Source of the DNA: Terriglobia bacterium
Lineage (GTDB): Bacteria > Acidobacteriota > Terriglobia > Bryobacterales > Bryobacteraceae
Reading direction: 5' to 3'
Length of the DNA stretch: 64,000 nt
Assembly (NCBI GenBank): GCA_021325235.1
Contig: JAJPHN010000006.1
Span: forward strand, 1-64,000
In this document: positions 26,444 to 34,390 of the stretch, one piece after another
How positions within the stretch are numbered: position 1 is the first letter of the stretch
Layout: each line of letters opens with the position of its first letter
The notes under the pieces: model-generated
What the model was told of the DNA's origin: nothing
The model's database searches: none
Seen by the model: the letters and a program-made list of their open reading frames with translations, nothing else
Program-made: the position numbers and the translations under genes

Positions 26444-26511
26444 GGCTTGATGATATCGTTTGAAGACCGAATCGAATTTTTGCGTATACGATAGGGAAAG
26501 GGAGAATTAGC

Positions 26512-27672
26512 ATGCCTCTGAGCCGAAGAGATCTTCTCGCTGCCGGCACGACTGCCGCTCTGGCGCTTCCCGAAATTGCGCGTTCCGCCGCACCGGCGCC
26601 TGCCAGCTCCGTTTCGATCGTGCGCTGCCGCGATTACTCCTCCTTCCGCGATCAGCTTTCGACCGCATTTGATCAGATCGGCGGCATCAACAAGCTGGTG
26701 CGCGGCAAGACGGTCGCGATCAAGCTGAATCTTACCGGCAATCCGGCGCATTTCCCGCTGACGCCCGAGCTTCCGTATCGTACAAACGGCGAAACCGTGG
26801 CGAACGTGGTGTATCTCTTCGCCAAAGCAGGCGCGCGCCGGGTCCGTCTCATCGAGAGCTTTTTCCCCGCCGAGCAGGATCCCGCACTTTGGGCGCGCTA
26901 CGGCCTGGATGTGAACGCGATCAATAATCTCGGTACGCAGGTGGTTTGGGAGAACGTCCAGAATCTCGGCAATTACAAGGAGTATGTTCGCCTGAAGGTG
27001 CCGTGGGGCGGTTACATGTATCCCGCCTATCACATCAACAAAGCCTACACCGAATGCGACACGTACGTCTCGCTTGCGAAATTGAAGAATCACTGGATTG
27101 CCGGCGTTACGCTCTCGATGAAGAACAACTTCGGCAACACGCCCTGTTCTCTTTACGGCAGCGATTGCGGTACGCATGGCAATGAGAATCCGACCAAGGA
27201 ACGCGGCGATGTACTGCATGCGGGTACCACTCCGGCGCCGGTGGTAGTTGACGCCGAACTGCATCCGAATTCTCCACGCGATCCGGGCTATCGTGTTCCG
27301 CGCATTACGGCCGATCAGGTGGGTATTCGGCCGATCGATCTCGCCATCATCGATGGGGTGGAGACAGTGCGGGGCGGGGAAGGCCCGTGGCTCAAAGGTC
27401 TCGAGAAGATGACCCCGGGGGTCATTATTGTCGGCCGGAATCCGGTTTGTACCGATGCCGTCAGCATGGCCGTGATGAGTTACGATCCGCAAACCGATCG
27501 CGGCAGCGGTCCTTTCATTCGCGGCAACAACACTTTGAAGCTGGCGGAAGCTGTCGGTATTGGCACCACCGATCTGAAACGCATCGAAGTTGTCGGACTG
27601 CCGATTGAGAAGGCGAAAATTGACTTCGGTCCCGGCGCGGTCGGTAAGACGATGCGCGAGCTCAAAGCATAA
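26512..27672 (+). CDS. Tat-exported DUF362 protein
   Basis: The 386-residue protein has a twin-arginine signal (SRRDLLAAGTTAALALPEIA) and the DUF362 fold: VAIKLNLTGNPAHFP, TYVSLAKLKNHWIAGVTLSMKNNFG and DLAIIDGVETVRGGEGP. DUF362 proteins resemble the uroporphyrin/ferredoxin-linked family, but their biochemical role is unclear; there is no 2[4Fe-4S] ferredoxin tail here. GGGAAAGGGAGAA is a good ribosome-binding site. The DUF1592 gene follows after 21 bp, which suggests a common export module. Confidence 0.85.
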   Translation: MPLSRRDLLAAGTTAALALPEIARSAAPAPASSVSIVRCRDYSSFRDQLSTAFDQIGGINKLVRGKTVAIKLNLTGNPAHFPLTPELPYRTNGETVANVVYLFAKAGARRVRLIESFFPAEQDPALWARYGLDVNAINNLGTQVVWENVQNLGNYKEYVRLKVPWGGYMYPAYHINKAYTECDTYVSLAKLKNHWIAGVTLSMKNNFGNTPCSLYGSDCGTHGNENPTKERGDVLHAGTTPAPVVVDAELHPNSPRDPGYRVPRITADQVGIRPIDLAIIDGVETVRGGEGPWLKGLEKMTPGVIIVGRNPVCTDAVSMAVMSYDPQTDRGSGPFIRGNNTLKLAEAVGIGTTDLKRIEVVGLPIEKAKIDFGPGAVGKTMRELKA

Positions 27673-27693
27673 AATTCACACGGTCTGGTAACG

Positions 27694-30105
27694 TTGCGCC
27701 TTCGCGACTTCGTCGTCACGCTATTGGGGAGAAAACACACTCTTCTGCTGGCCCTGGCCGCCGGCTTGGCAGCGCCGCTGGCGTGGGCGCAGCAGGCGCA
27801 AACGTTCGATACAGTCGTCGCGCCGTTCGTCGCTCAGAACTGCGCTTTTTGCCATAACGACAAACTCAGGACCGCGGGGCTGGCGCTCACGTCTTATCAC
27901 GATTCGGCGGCCATGCTGCGCGATCGCGATGTCTGGGAGAAAGTGGTGCGCCGGGTGCGCGCCGGCGAAATGCCGCCCAAAGGCATGCCGCGACCCAAGC
28001 CCGAAGCGGTTGCGGCCGTGACGAATTGGATCGAACAGCAGTTTGACCAAGCCGACCGCAACACACCCGCCGATCCCGGCCACCTCACGGCGCACCGTCT
28101 GAATCGCACCGAGTACAACAACACGATCCGCGATCTGCTGGCGGTTCATTTCCAGCCCGCGGCCGATTTTCCGGCTGACGATTCCGGCTATGGTTTCGAC
28201 AATATCGGCGACGTACTCTCGGTCTCGCCCGTCCTGCTGGAAAAGTATCTCAACGCGGCAACCAAAATCGCTAATCGCGCCATCCCGTCCGAAACCCTAC
28301 CCAAACCGGCAAGGGAACGGTATTCGCCCGAGCACGATCCGAACGACGACGGCTCAGCGCTTGAGCACACGTTTGAATTTTCCGCTCCGGGCGAATACAT
28401 TCTGCGCGCGGCGGTGAGCGGTAAGAAGGATGCTTTCCGCCTGCACCTGCTTCTCGATGGCAAAGAAATCAAAACCAGCGACGTGCTGATTGAAAAAAAT
28501 AAGCCTCGCTCGTACGAAATTCGTCTGCAGGTTCCGAATGGAGAACACACGCTCAGCGCGCATATGGAGCCGCGCGAGCCCTCGCCTTTAGAAGTTGCCG
28601 CTCGCCAAAAGATGGATGCTGAGCGCGAAGCGGAATTCCAGAAAGCCGTCGCGAAACACCCCGAGCAGGCACAGCAACTCGCCAAGCAGCGCGAACTGGA
28701 AAATCCACCGACTTTCATCGATGCGCTCGAAATCCGAGGGCCCTACAATCCGCAGCCGGCGCCGCTGCCCGAAAGCTACCATCGCATCTTCCTCTGCGGC
28801 CACACGCGCGGCCAGCACACGGATGCCTGCATTCGCCCCGATCTGGCGCATCTGGCGCGCCTGGCATATCGCCGTCCGGTTACGGATGCCGATATCGATC
28901 CGATCTGCAAGCTGGTGGCATCTGCGCGGCAGGATGGCATGACCATCGAGCAGGCCATGCGTATCGGCGTAGAAGCGATTCTCGTTTCACCGAATTTCCT
29001 GTATCGCATCGAGCGTGATCCGCAGCCGGAAAACGCCTCCGCAGTTCACGCCGTGAATGACTTCGAGCTCGCCTCGCGTCTTTCGTATTTCCTCTGGAGC
29101 AGCATGCCCGACGAGCAGTTGCTCGATCTCGCCGGCCAGAATAAGCTGCATGAGCCGAGCGCGCTGAACGCACAGGTGCAACGGATGCTTTCCGATCCGA
29201 AGTCCGACGCGCTCATCGACAATTTCTTCGGCCAGTGGATGGAGCTGCGCAACCTTTCGAGCATTCGTCCGGATCCGGAGGAATTTCCGGCCTTCAATGC
29301 GCAAATCCGGCAGGCGATGTACATCGAATCGAAGCTCTTTGCGACGGCGCTGGTGCGCCAGAACCGCAGCATCATCGATCTGCTGAACGGCAAGTACACG
29401 TTTCTCAATGAGCGACTCGCAAAGTTCTACGGCATTCCCGGCGTGACGGGCAATCAGTTCCGCGAAGTCTCGCTTGACGGTACCGAGCGCAGCGGTATTC
29501 TCACGCAGGGAAGTGTGCTCACGGTGACGTCGTATCCCACGCGCACCTCGCCCGTACTGCGCGGCAAGTGGATTCTGGAAAACGTGCTGAATGCGCCGCC
29601 GCCTCCGCCGCCGCCGGGTGTCGGTTCGATCGACGCCAAAGCCGGGCCGCTTGCCGGCACCATGCGCCAGCAAATGGAAAAGCACCGCGCCGATCCGATG
29701 TGCGCCTCGTGTCACAAGCGGATGGATCCGCTCGGCTTCGCGCTCGAAAACTACAATGCGGTCGGCCAGTGGCGCACGCACGATGCCGGACAGCCAGTGG
29801 ATGCCTCGGGCGAAATGCCCGACGGGCGGAAGTTCAATGGCAGTGCCGAACTGAAAGCGATCCTGGCGGCTGACAAAGACGTGTTCGCGGAGTGCTTCAG
29901 CGAAAAAATGATGACCTACGCGCTCGGGCGCGGTCTGGAAAATTACGATCGGCGCGCGCTTAAAGAGATCGTCTCGCAGCTCCGGGAAAACGACTATCGT
30001 TTCTCGGCGCTGATAACCGGAATTGTCAATAGTGTTCCCTTCCAGATGGGCCGCGGCGATGCAGCGCGGGAAACAGCAAGACTAACGGGAGTAAACGGAA
30101 AATGA
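27694..30105 (+). CDS. DUF1592/DUF1588/DUF1585 exported cytochrome-like protein
   Basis: The 803-residue secreted protein has a Sec signal (LLLALAAGLAAPLAWA) and a heme-type CAFCHN motif near residue 49. The DUF1587 element HRLNRTEYNNTIRDLLAV is followed by an inserted sandwich domain (about 205-350), DUF1592 and DUF1588. A second heme-type CASCHKRMDPLGFALENYNAVGQW lies near 669, and DUF1585 ends the protein. This arrangement occurs with DUF1552 proteins in Planctomycetes and Solibacter-like acidobacteria. The start is TTG 27694; TTG 27724 is an alternative. Its function is thought to be extracellular oxidation linked to polymer breakdown, which is inference. Confidence 0.88.
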   Translation: MRLRDFVVTLLGRKHTLLLALAAGLAAPLAWAQQAQTFDTVVAPFVAQNCAFCHNDKLRTAGLALTSYHDSAAMLRDRDVWEKVVRRVRAGEMPPKGMPRPKPEAVAAVTNWIEQQFDQADRNTPADPGHLTAHRLNRTEYNNTIRDLLAVHFQPAADFPADDSGYGFDNIGDVLSVSPVLLEKYLNAATKIANRAIPSETLPKPARERYSPEHDPNDDGSALEHTFEFSAPGEYILRAAVSGKKDAFRLHLLLDGKEIKTSDVLIEKNKPRSYEIRLQVPNGEHTLSAHMEPREPSPLEVAARQKMDAEREAEFQKAVAKHPEQAQQLAKQRELENPPTFIDALEIRGPYNPQPAPLPESYHRIFLCGHTRGQHTDACIRPDLAHLARLAYRRPVTDADIDPICKLVASARQDGMTIEQAMRIGVEAILVSPNFLYRIERDPQPENASAVHAVNDFELASRLSYFLWSSMPDEQLLDLAGQNKLHEPSALNAQVQRMLSDPKSDALIDNFFGQWMELRNLSSIRPDPEEFPAFNAQIRQAMYIESKLFATALVRQNRSIIDLLNGKYTFLNERLAKFYGIPGVTGNQFREVSLDGTERSGILTQGSVLTVTSYPTRTSPVLRGKWILENVLNAPPPPPPPGVGSIDAKAGPLAGTMRQQMEKHRADPMCASCHKRMDPLGFALENYNAVGQWRTHDAGQPVDASGEMPDGRKFNGSAELKAILAADKDVFAECFSEKMMTYALGRGLENYDRRALKEIVSQLRENDYRFSALITGIVNSVPFQMGRGDAARETARLTGVNGK

Positions 30106-31469
30106 TTCTGACTCGAAAGCATGTCTCGCGTCGCGCGTTGCTGCGCGGTATGGGTGCGGCGGTTGCGCTGCCGGTTCTCGATTCCATGATCCCGGCGCTC
30201 AGCAAAGCCTCCGAAGTGGTTGCGACTGTCTCGCCCGTGCGCATGGTTTTCTGCTACGTGCCGAACGGAATTGATATGCGCAACTGGACGCCTGCTGCGG
30301 AAGGCCGCGCTTTCGAGCTACCCAAGATCCTGAGCCCGCTCGCTCCCGTGCAAGACGACATCATGGTGCTCACGGGCCTGATGGATCACGGCGGCGAAGC
30401 GCTGGGCGATGGTCCCGGCGACCACGCCCGCGCCTCTGCGAGTTTCCTGACCGGCGTGCATCCGCGCAAAACGGCCGGCGCGGACATTTCGGCCGGGATC
30501 TCGGTCGATCAACTCGCGGCGCAGAAAATAGGGCGGCAAACGCGCCTCGCTTCGCTCGAGCTTGGCTGCGAAGACGGCCATCTCGCCGGCAACTGCGATT
30601 CGGGGTACGCCTGCGCCTACGTGAACAGCATTTCCTGGCGCACCGCTACCGCTCCCAATCCGCCCGAAGTGAATCCGCGGGCTGTCTTCGAACGCCTCTT
30701 CGGCAGCGATGAAAACGCCGGGGATCCCACTGTTCGCGCCCGCAATGCACGTTATCAGCAGAGCATCCTCGACCTCGTAGCTGACGACACACGACGCCTC
30801 GAAACCGGCCTCGGCCCTACCGACCGCCGCAAGCTCGATGAATATCTCACCTCCGTGCGCGAAGTCGAGCGGCAGATCGAGATGATGGAGCGTCAAATCG
30901 CAACCAACTCGGTTGCCGTGCCTTCCATCGAGAAACCGAGTGGCATTCCGATCGAATTCGCGGAACACGCCGGGCTCATGTTCAATCTGCTGGCCATCGC
31001 GCTTCAGACCGATACCACGCGGATTTCAACTTTTATGCTGGCTCGCGAAGCCAGTAATCGCTCCTATCGCGAGATCGGCGTCCCCGAGGGTCATCACGGC
31101 CTCTCGCACCATCGCAACGATCCCGCGCTGATGGACAAGGTGGCTAAGATTAACGAGCATCACATGGCGCAGTTCGCAAATTTCCTCGTGCGCCTCAAGA
31201 AGACGCAGGAAGGCGCGGGCTCGCTGCTCGACAATACGCTGGTGCTCTACGGAAGCGGAATCAGCGACGGTAATCGTCACAACCATGACAACCTCCCCGT
31301 GCTGCTGGCGGGTGGCTCGCAGACTTTCAAGACCGGCCGCCACATCCGTTATCAAAAGAAAGAGCCCGTTGCCAATTTGTACTTAAGCCTTCTCGATGCA
31401 GCAGGCGTGCCGACCGAGCGATTCGGCGACAGCCAGAACCGCCTCGAATACTTAACTGACCTCAGCTGA
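30102..31469 (+). CDS. Tat-exported DUF1552 protein
   Basis: The 455-residue protein has a twin-arginine signal (SRRALLRGMGAAVALPVLD). The body shows typical DUF1552 features: FCYVPNGIDMRNWTP, ASASFLTGVHPRKTAGADI, ISVDQLAAQKIG and TLVLYGSGISDGNRHNHDNL, resembling a sulfatase/alkaline-phosphatase-like fold. Its ATG overlaps the stop of the DUF1592 gene (ATGA). The tight coupling argues that the two work as a pair at the cell surface. The substrate is unknown. Confidence 0.9.
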   Translation: MILTRKHVSRRALLRGMGAAVALPVLDSMIPALSKASEVVATVSPVRMVFCYVPNGIDMRNWTPAAEGRAFELPKILSPLAPVQDDIMVLTGLMDHGGEALGDGPGDHARASASFLTGVHPRKTAGADISAGISVDQLAAQKIGRQTRLASLELGCEDGHLAGNCDSGYACAYVNSISWRTATAPNPPEVNPRAVFERLFGSDENAGDPTVRARNARYQQSILDLVADDTRRLETGLGPTDRRKLDEYLTSVREVERQIEMMERQIATNSVAVPSIEKPSGIPIEFAEHAGLMFNLLAIALQTDTTRISTFMLAREASNRSYREIGVPEGHHGLSHHRNDPALMDKVAKINEHHMAQFANFLVRLKKTQEGAGSLLDNTLVLYGSGISDGNRHNHDNLPVLLAGGSQTFKTGRHIRYQKKEPVANLYLSLLDAAGVPTERFGDSQNRLEYLTDLS

Positions 31470-31473
31470 ACAA

Positions 31474-32724
31474 ATGAAAAAACTGATCCTGCTCGGCGCC
31501 TGCGCGCTTCTCGCCGCTGCGCAAACGCACCCTCTTGCGCAATTGATCGACTCCGCCCGTCAGGGGCCGGATACGGCGGGGCTCGCCGACCAGATCGAAA
31601 AAACGATCGGCAAAAAGGGCGGCGCGCAGGTGTGGGGTGAAGATTATCTGTTCGTTGTTCCATCCGCCGCGCCGGCAACGGTTTCGATCGATGGCCAGCC
31701 CGCTCGCGAGATGCAGCGCGTCGGCGATTCCGGTTACTGGATGCGTCTTGAAAAAATGCGCGTTGGCGTTACACACGCGTATCAGTTCTTCGCCGACGGC
31801 AAACCGCTCGGCAACCGCTCCGACGTCCCAGGGTACAACCCCGATTCCTATCCCAAACCCGGCGTGTCGCAAGGTAAGCTGAGTGAAAAATTCACCATTA
31901 CGAGCAAGATCTACGACGGCATGAAGGCCGATTACTGGATCTACGCTTCGCCCGGCGTTGATCCGAAAGTACCCGCCGCGCTGATGGTATGGCAGGACGG
32001 CCAGACTCTGATCAACGGCGATCTCTCCAAACTCCGGCTTTTTACCGTTACCGAAAACCTGGTTGCGCAGAAGCGCATTCCGCCGATGGTCTACGTACTG
32101 ATTGCGCCCGGCTTTTCGCCCGATGGTAAAGCGATGCGCTCCGTAGAATACGACACAGTCAGCGATCGCTACAACCGTTTTCTGCTCGACGAAGTTCTGC
32201 CCGAGGTCGAAAAACTCTACCGTCTGCGCCAGGACGGCTATAGCCGCGGCATTGCGGGCGAGTCTTCTGGCGGCATCTGCTCGTTCAACTCGGCCTGGTT
32301 CAATCCCGAAAAATTTGCGCGCGTGCATTCCACGATTGGCAGCTACACGTCCATCCAGTGGCGTCCGGACCAGAAGCAGGACGGCGGCAATCTCTATCCG
32401 TTCATGGTCCGTAAGCTGCCCAAACGCAACATCCGCGTCTGGATGAGCGATGGCGCCGATGACCTCGAAAACGACCACGGTTCCTGGCCGCTGCAGAATA
32501 TCCAGCTGGCCAATTCACTCAAAATGCGCGGCTACGATTACCACTTCCGCTTCGGCCAGGCCACGCATGATTCGGCGCAAGCGGCCATCGACTTGCCGGA
32601 ATCGTTGACCTGGCTCTGGCGCGGGTACGATCCTGCCAAGACGTCGGAGCAGTTCGAACAGGACCCCTCGGAAAAAGACAAACCGTACTACCGCGTTACG
32701 ATTTCGAACCGCGATAGCTGGTGA
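31474..32724 (+). CDS. Exported enterochelin-esterase-like alpha/beta hydrolase
   Basis: The 416-residue protein has a signal peptide (KKLILLGACALLAAAQ). An Ig-like or CBM48-like N-terminal domain (about 50-120) precedes an alpha/beta-hydrolase esterase domain with the nucleophile elbow GIAGESSGGICSF near residue 265. The acid is likely in WMSDGADDLEND and the His in FGQATHDSAQ. Relatives remove acyl or feruloyl groups from plant polysaccharides or hydrolyse siderophores. It starts 4 bp after the DUF1552 gene, so it probably belongs to the same operon. Confidence 0.85.
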   Translation: MKKLILLGACALLAAAQTHPLAQLIDSARQGPDTAGLADQIEKTIGKKGGAQVWGEDYLFVVPSAAPATVSIDGQPAREMQRVGDSGYWMRLEKMRVGVTHAYQFFADGKPLGNRSDVPGYNPDSYPKPGVSQGKLSEKFTITSKIYDGMKADYWIYASPGVDPKVPAALMVWQDGQTLINGDLSKLRLFTVTENLVAQKRIPPMVYVLIAPGFSPDGKAMRSVEYDTVSDRYNRFLLDEVLPEVEKLYRLRQDGYSRGIAGESSGGICSFNSAWFNPEKFARVHSTIGSYTSIQWRPDQKQDGGNLYPFMVRKLPKRNIRVWMSDGADDLENDHGSWPLQNIQLANSLKMRGYDYHFRFGQATHDSAQAAIDLPESLTWLWRGYDPAKTSEQFEQDPSEKDKPYYRVTISNRDSW

Positions 32725-32749
32725 CGATGCTTCCCGGCCGTGCCAATCA

Positions 32750-32783
32750 CCATATCCAGGACTGGTATGGCGTACGGTATTAT
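32750..32783 (+). promoter_or_regulatory. Promoter and near-palindrome upstream of vapB
   Basis: TATTAT at 32778-32783 is a good -10 box 7 nt before the ATG of vapB; the -35 is weak. CCATATCC (32750-32757) and GGTATGG (32764-32770) form a near-palindrome with one indel, a plausible VapB operator. Confidence 0.35.
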
Positions 32784-32790
32784 CGTTGGC

Positions 32791-32994
32791 ATGGAGCGCG
32801 GGCGTAAGATTACAGTCGAAATCCCGCCCGAGCTGCTTCAGAAGGCCCAACGAGCAAGCGGCACGGGGATTACGCAAACGGTGCGCACGGGTTTGCAATT
32901 GGTAGCCGCATCGCAGACATATGCCAAGCTGCGGGCATACCGTGGACAGATTCGCTTTTCCCGCACTCAAGCCGATCTGAAGCTTGATCGATGA
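32791..32994 (+). CDS. vapB: VapB-type antitoxin
   Basis: The 67-residue protein has a short beta-strand RKITVEIPPELLQKAQ followed by helices (GITQTVRTGLQLVAASQTYAKL), a ribbon-helix-helix fold, and an Arg-rich tail that would embrace the toxin. The ATG at 32791 is preferred over an upstream GTG because it places the ribbon at the N-terminus. The vapC start overlaps its stop (ATGA). It should neutralise VapC and autorepress the operon. Confidence 0.85.
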   Translation: MERGRKITVEIPPELLQKAQRASGTGITQTVRTGLQLVAASQTYAKLRAYRGQIRFSRTQADLKLDR

Positions 32995-33371
32995 TTGCGG
33001 CCGACACGAGTACCTGGATCGCTTATTTTCAAGGCGACCGCGGCCAGGACGTCGACGTGTTGGACCACGCTCTCGAGAATAGGCAAGTCCTCATGGCTCC
33101 GCCGGTTTTGACCGAACTTTTGAGCGATCCGAAGATTCCCTCCGATCTTTCGAATGCTCTTTCCGAAGTTCCGTTGCTCGAAATTCAGCCGGGATACTGG
33201 AGCCGGGCGGGAGCACTTCGGGCGAAGGTGCTGGCAAGAGGGCGGAAAGCTCGTCTTGGCGATTCCCTCATCGCTCAGAGTTGCCTCGACGCCGGACTAC
33301 CGCTACTCACGCGCGATCGCGATTTCCGTGCATTTCTTGAAGCAGCATCTCTCCGCAGCTTGCTGGTCTGA
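32991..33371 (+). CDS. vapC: VapC-type PIN-domain toxin
   Basis: The 126-residue PIN-domain ribonuclease has the acidic quartet visible: Asp in IAADTSTWIAYF, Glu in VLTELLSD, Asp in RLGDSLIAQ and Asp in LLTRDRDF. VapC toxins cleave tRNA or rRNA. Length is normal and no inactivating change is seen. It is translationally coupled to vapB. Confidence 0.92.
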   Translation: MIAADTSTWIAYFQGDRGQDVDVLDHALENRQVLMAPPVLTELLSDPKIPSDLSNALSEVPLLEIQPGYWSRAGALRAKVLARGRKARLGDSLIAQSCLDAGLPLLTRDRDFRAFLEAASLRSLLV

Positions 33372-33376
33372 TTACG

Positions 33377-34273
33377 TCAAGCCGCGTTCGGCCGCTCTTC
33401 TTCTTTCAACAGCGCCAGGAGCCCGGCGGTGACCGCATTGAACACTCTGCGGCGCCGGTGAATGATATACAACGGCCGGTACAGTTCCGCCGGTTTCAGC
33501 CGCAGCGCCACTAGCCGCTGATTCCGCATATCATCCAGCATCACGCGGCGGGGCATGATACTTAATCCCGCCCCGTGCGCCACAGCTTCTTTAATCATCA
33601 GGAGATTGTCGAAGTGCAGCACCATCTCGACCTCCACCTTGTGCTCCCGCAGATAGCGCTCAATGTGCCGCTCGATCGGAAGATCGTCATCAAACCCGAT
33701 AAACGGCTCGCCTTCCAGCTCCTCCGCGCGCACGCTCTCGCGTCCGGCAAGCCGGTGTCCGGGCGCTACCGCCACCACCATTTCTTCTTTCCGCCAGGGC
33801 AGCGCCACAATCTCGCGCGACGATTCGGCGTAACTCATCAGCCCGAGATCGGCCTCATCCTGCTCGACTGCTTCCCACACCCGCTCCGGCCGCAGATACG
33901 AAACCGAGAGTGTGCCCTCGGGATATTTCGCTTCAAAGCGCGCCTCGATCTGCGACATCTCGGAAAGCCCCACCGAGTAAATCGCCGCGATTCGCGCCAT
34001 ACCGTTCTGCTTCTGCCGCAGCAGGTCGAGTTCCGACTGCAGTTCGTCATTCCTGCGCAGCACGTCCCGGCAGAAGCTCAGGTACAACTTGCCGGCCGCG
34101 GTTGGTGCAATCGGCCGCGTCGAACGATCGAAGAGCGAAATACCCAGCTCACGCTCCAGTTCCGTCACGGCCTGGCTCGCCGCCGACTGGCTGATCTCGT
34201 TCAGCTGAGCGGCTTTGCTGATGCTGCGGGTCTGCGCAATGTCGCGGATCAAACGGAGATTCGCCAGGGTCAC
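33377..34273 (-). CDS. LysR-family regulator divergent from gltBD
   Basis: The 298-residue LysR protein has an N-terminal helix-turn-helix (NLRLIRDIAQTRSISKAAQL, then SQSAASQAVTELERELG). A periplasmic-binding-protein-like effector domain (about 90-290) follows. It lies back to back with gltB, separated by 117 bp, the same layout as gltC/gltAB in Bacillus, so control of glutamate synthase by 2-oxoglutarate or glutamate is likely. The start is GTG. Confidence 0.88.
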   Translation of the reverse strand: MTLANLRLIRDIAQTRSISKAAQLNEISQSAASQAVTELERELGISLFDRSTRPIAPTAAGKLYLSFCRDVLRRNDELQSELDLLRQKQNGMARIAAIYSVGLSEMSQIEARFEAKYPEGTLSVSYLRPERVWEAVEQDEADLGLMSYAESSREIVALPWRKEEMVVAVAPGHRLAGRESVRAEELEGEPFIGFDDDLPIERHIERYLREHKVEVEMVLHFDNLLMIKEAVAHGAGLSIMPRRVMLDDMRNQRLVALRLKPAELYRPLYIIHRRRRVFNAVTAGLLALLKEEERPNAA

Positions 34274-34326
34274 GTCCAGTTACTCTAACATAAGAAAAAC
34301 CGATATGACAAGCGGGTAAATTCAAT

Positions 34327-34355
34327 TTGACTGATAGTAGCCGGATGGCTATACT
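34327..34355 (+). promoter_or_regulatory. Sigma-70-type promoter for gltBD
   Basis: TTGACT (34327-34332) and TATACT (34350-34355) are separated by exactly 17 bp. Transcription would start near 34362, about 29 nt before the preferred GTG of gltB. The site is in the intergenic region shared with the divergent LysR gene, where that regulator would bind. Confidence 0.75.
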
Positions 34356-34390
34356 GAGAACTCATCTCCATGTTCCGAGAGGGGCCATAC

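Noticed and set aside
26263-27492. 409-codon minus-strand frame opposite the DUF362 gene
   Set aside because: It covers the shared start region of two convincing genes and shows no family features.
34370-34390. ATG 34370 as the start of gltB
   Set aside because: It lacks a ribosome-binding site, whereas GTG 34391 has GAGAGGGG at the right distance and gives the usual short propeptide before the catalytic Cys.
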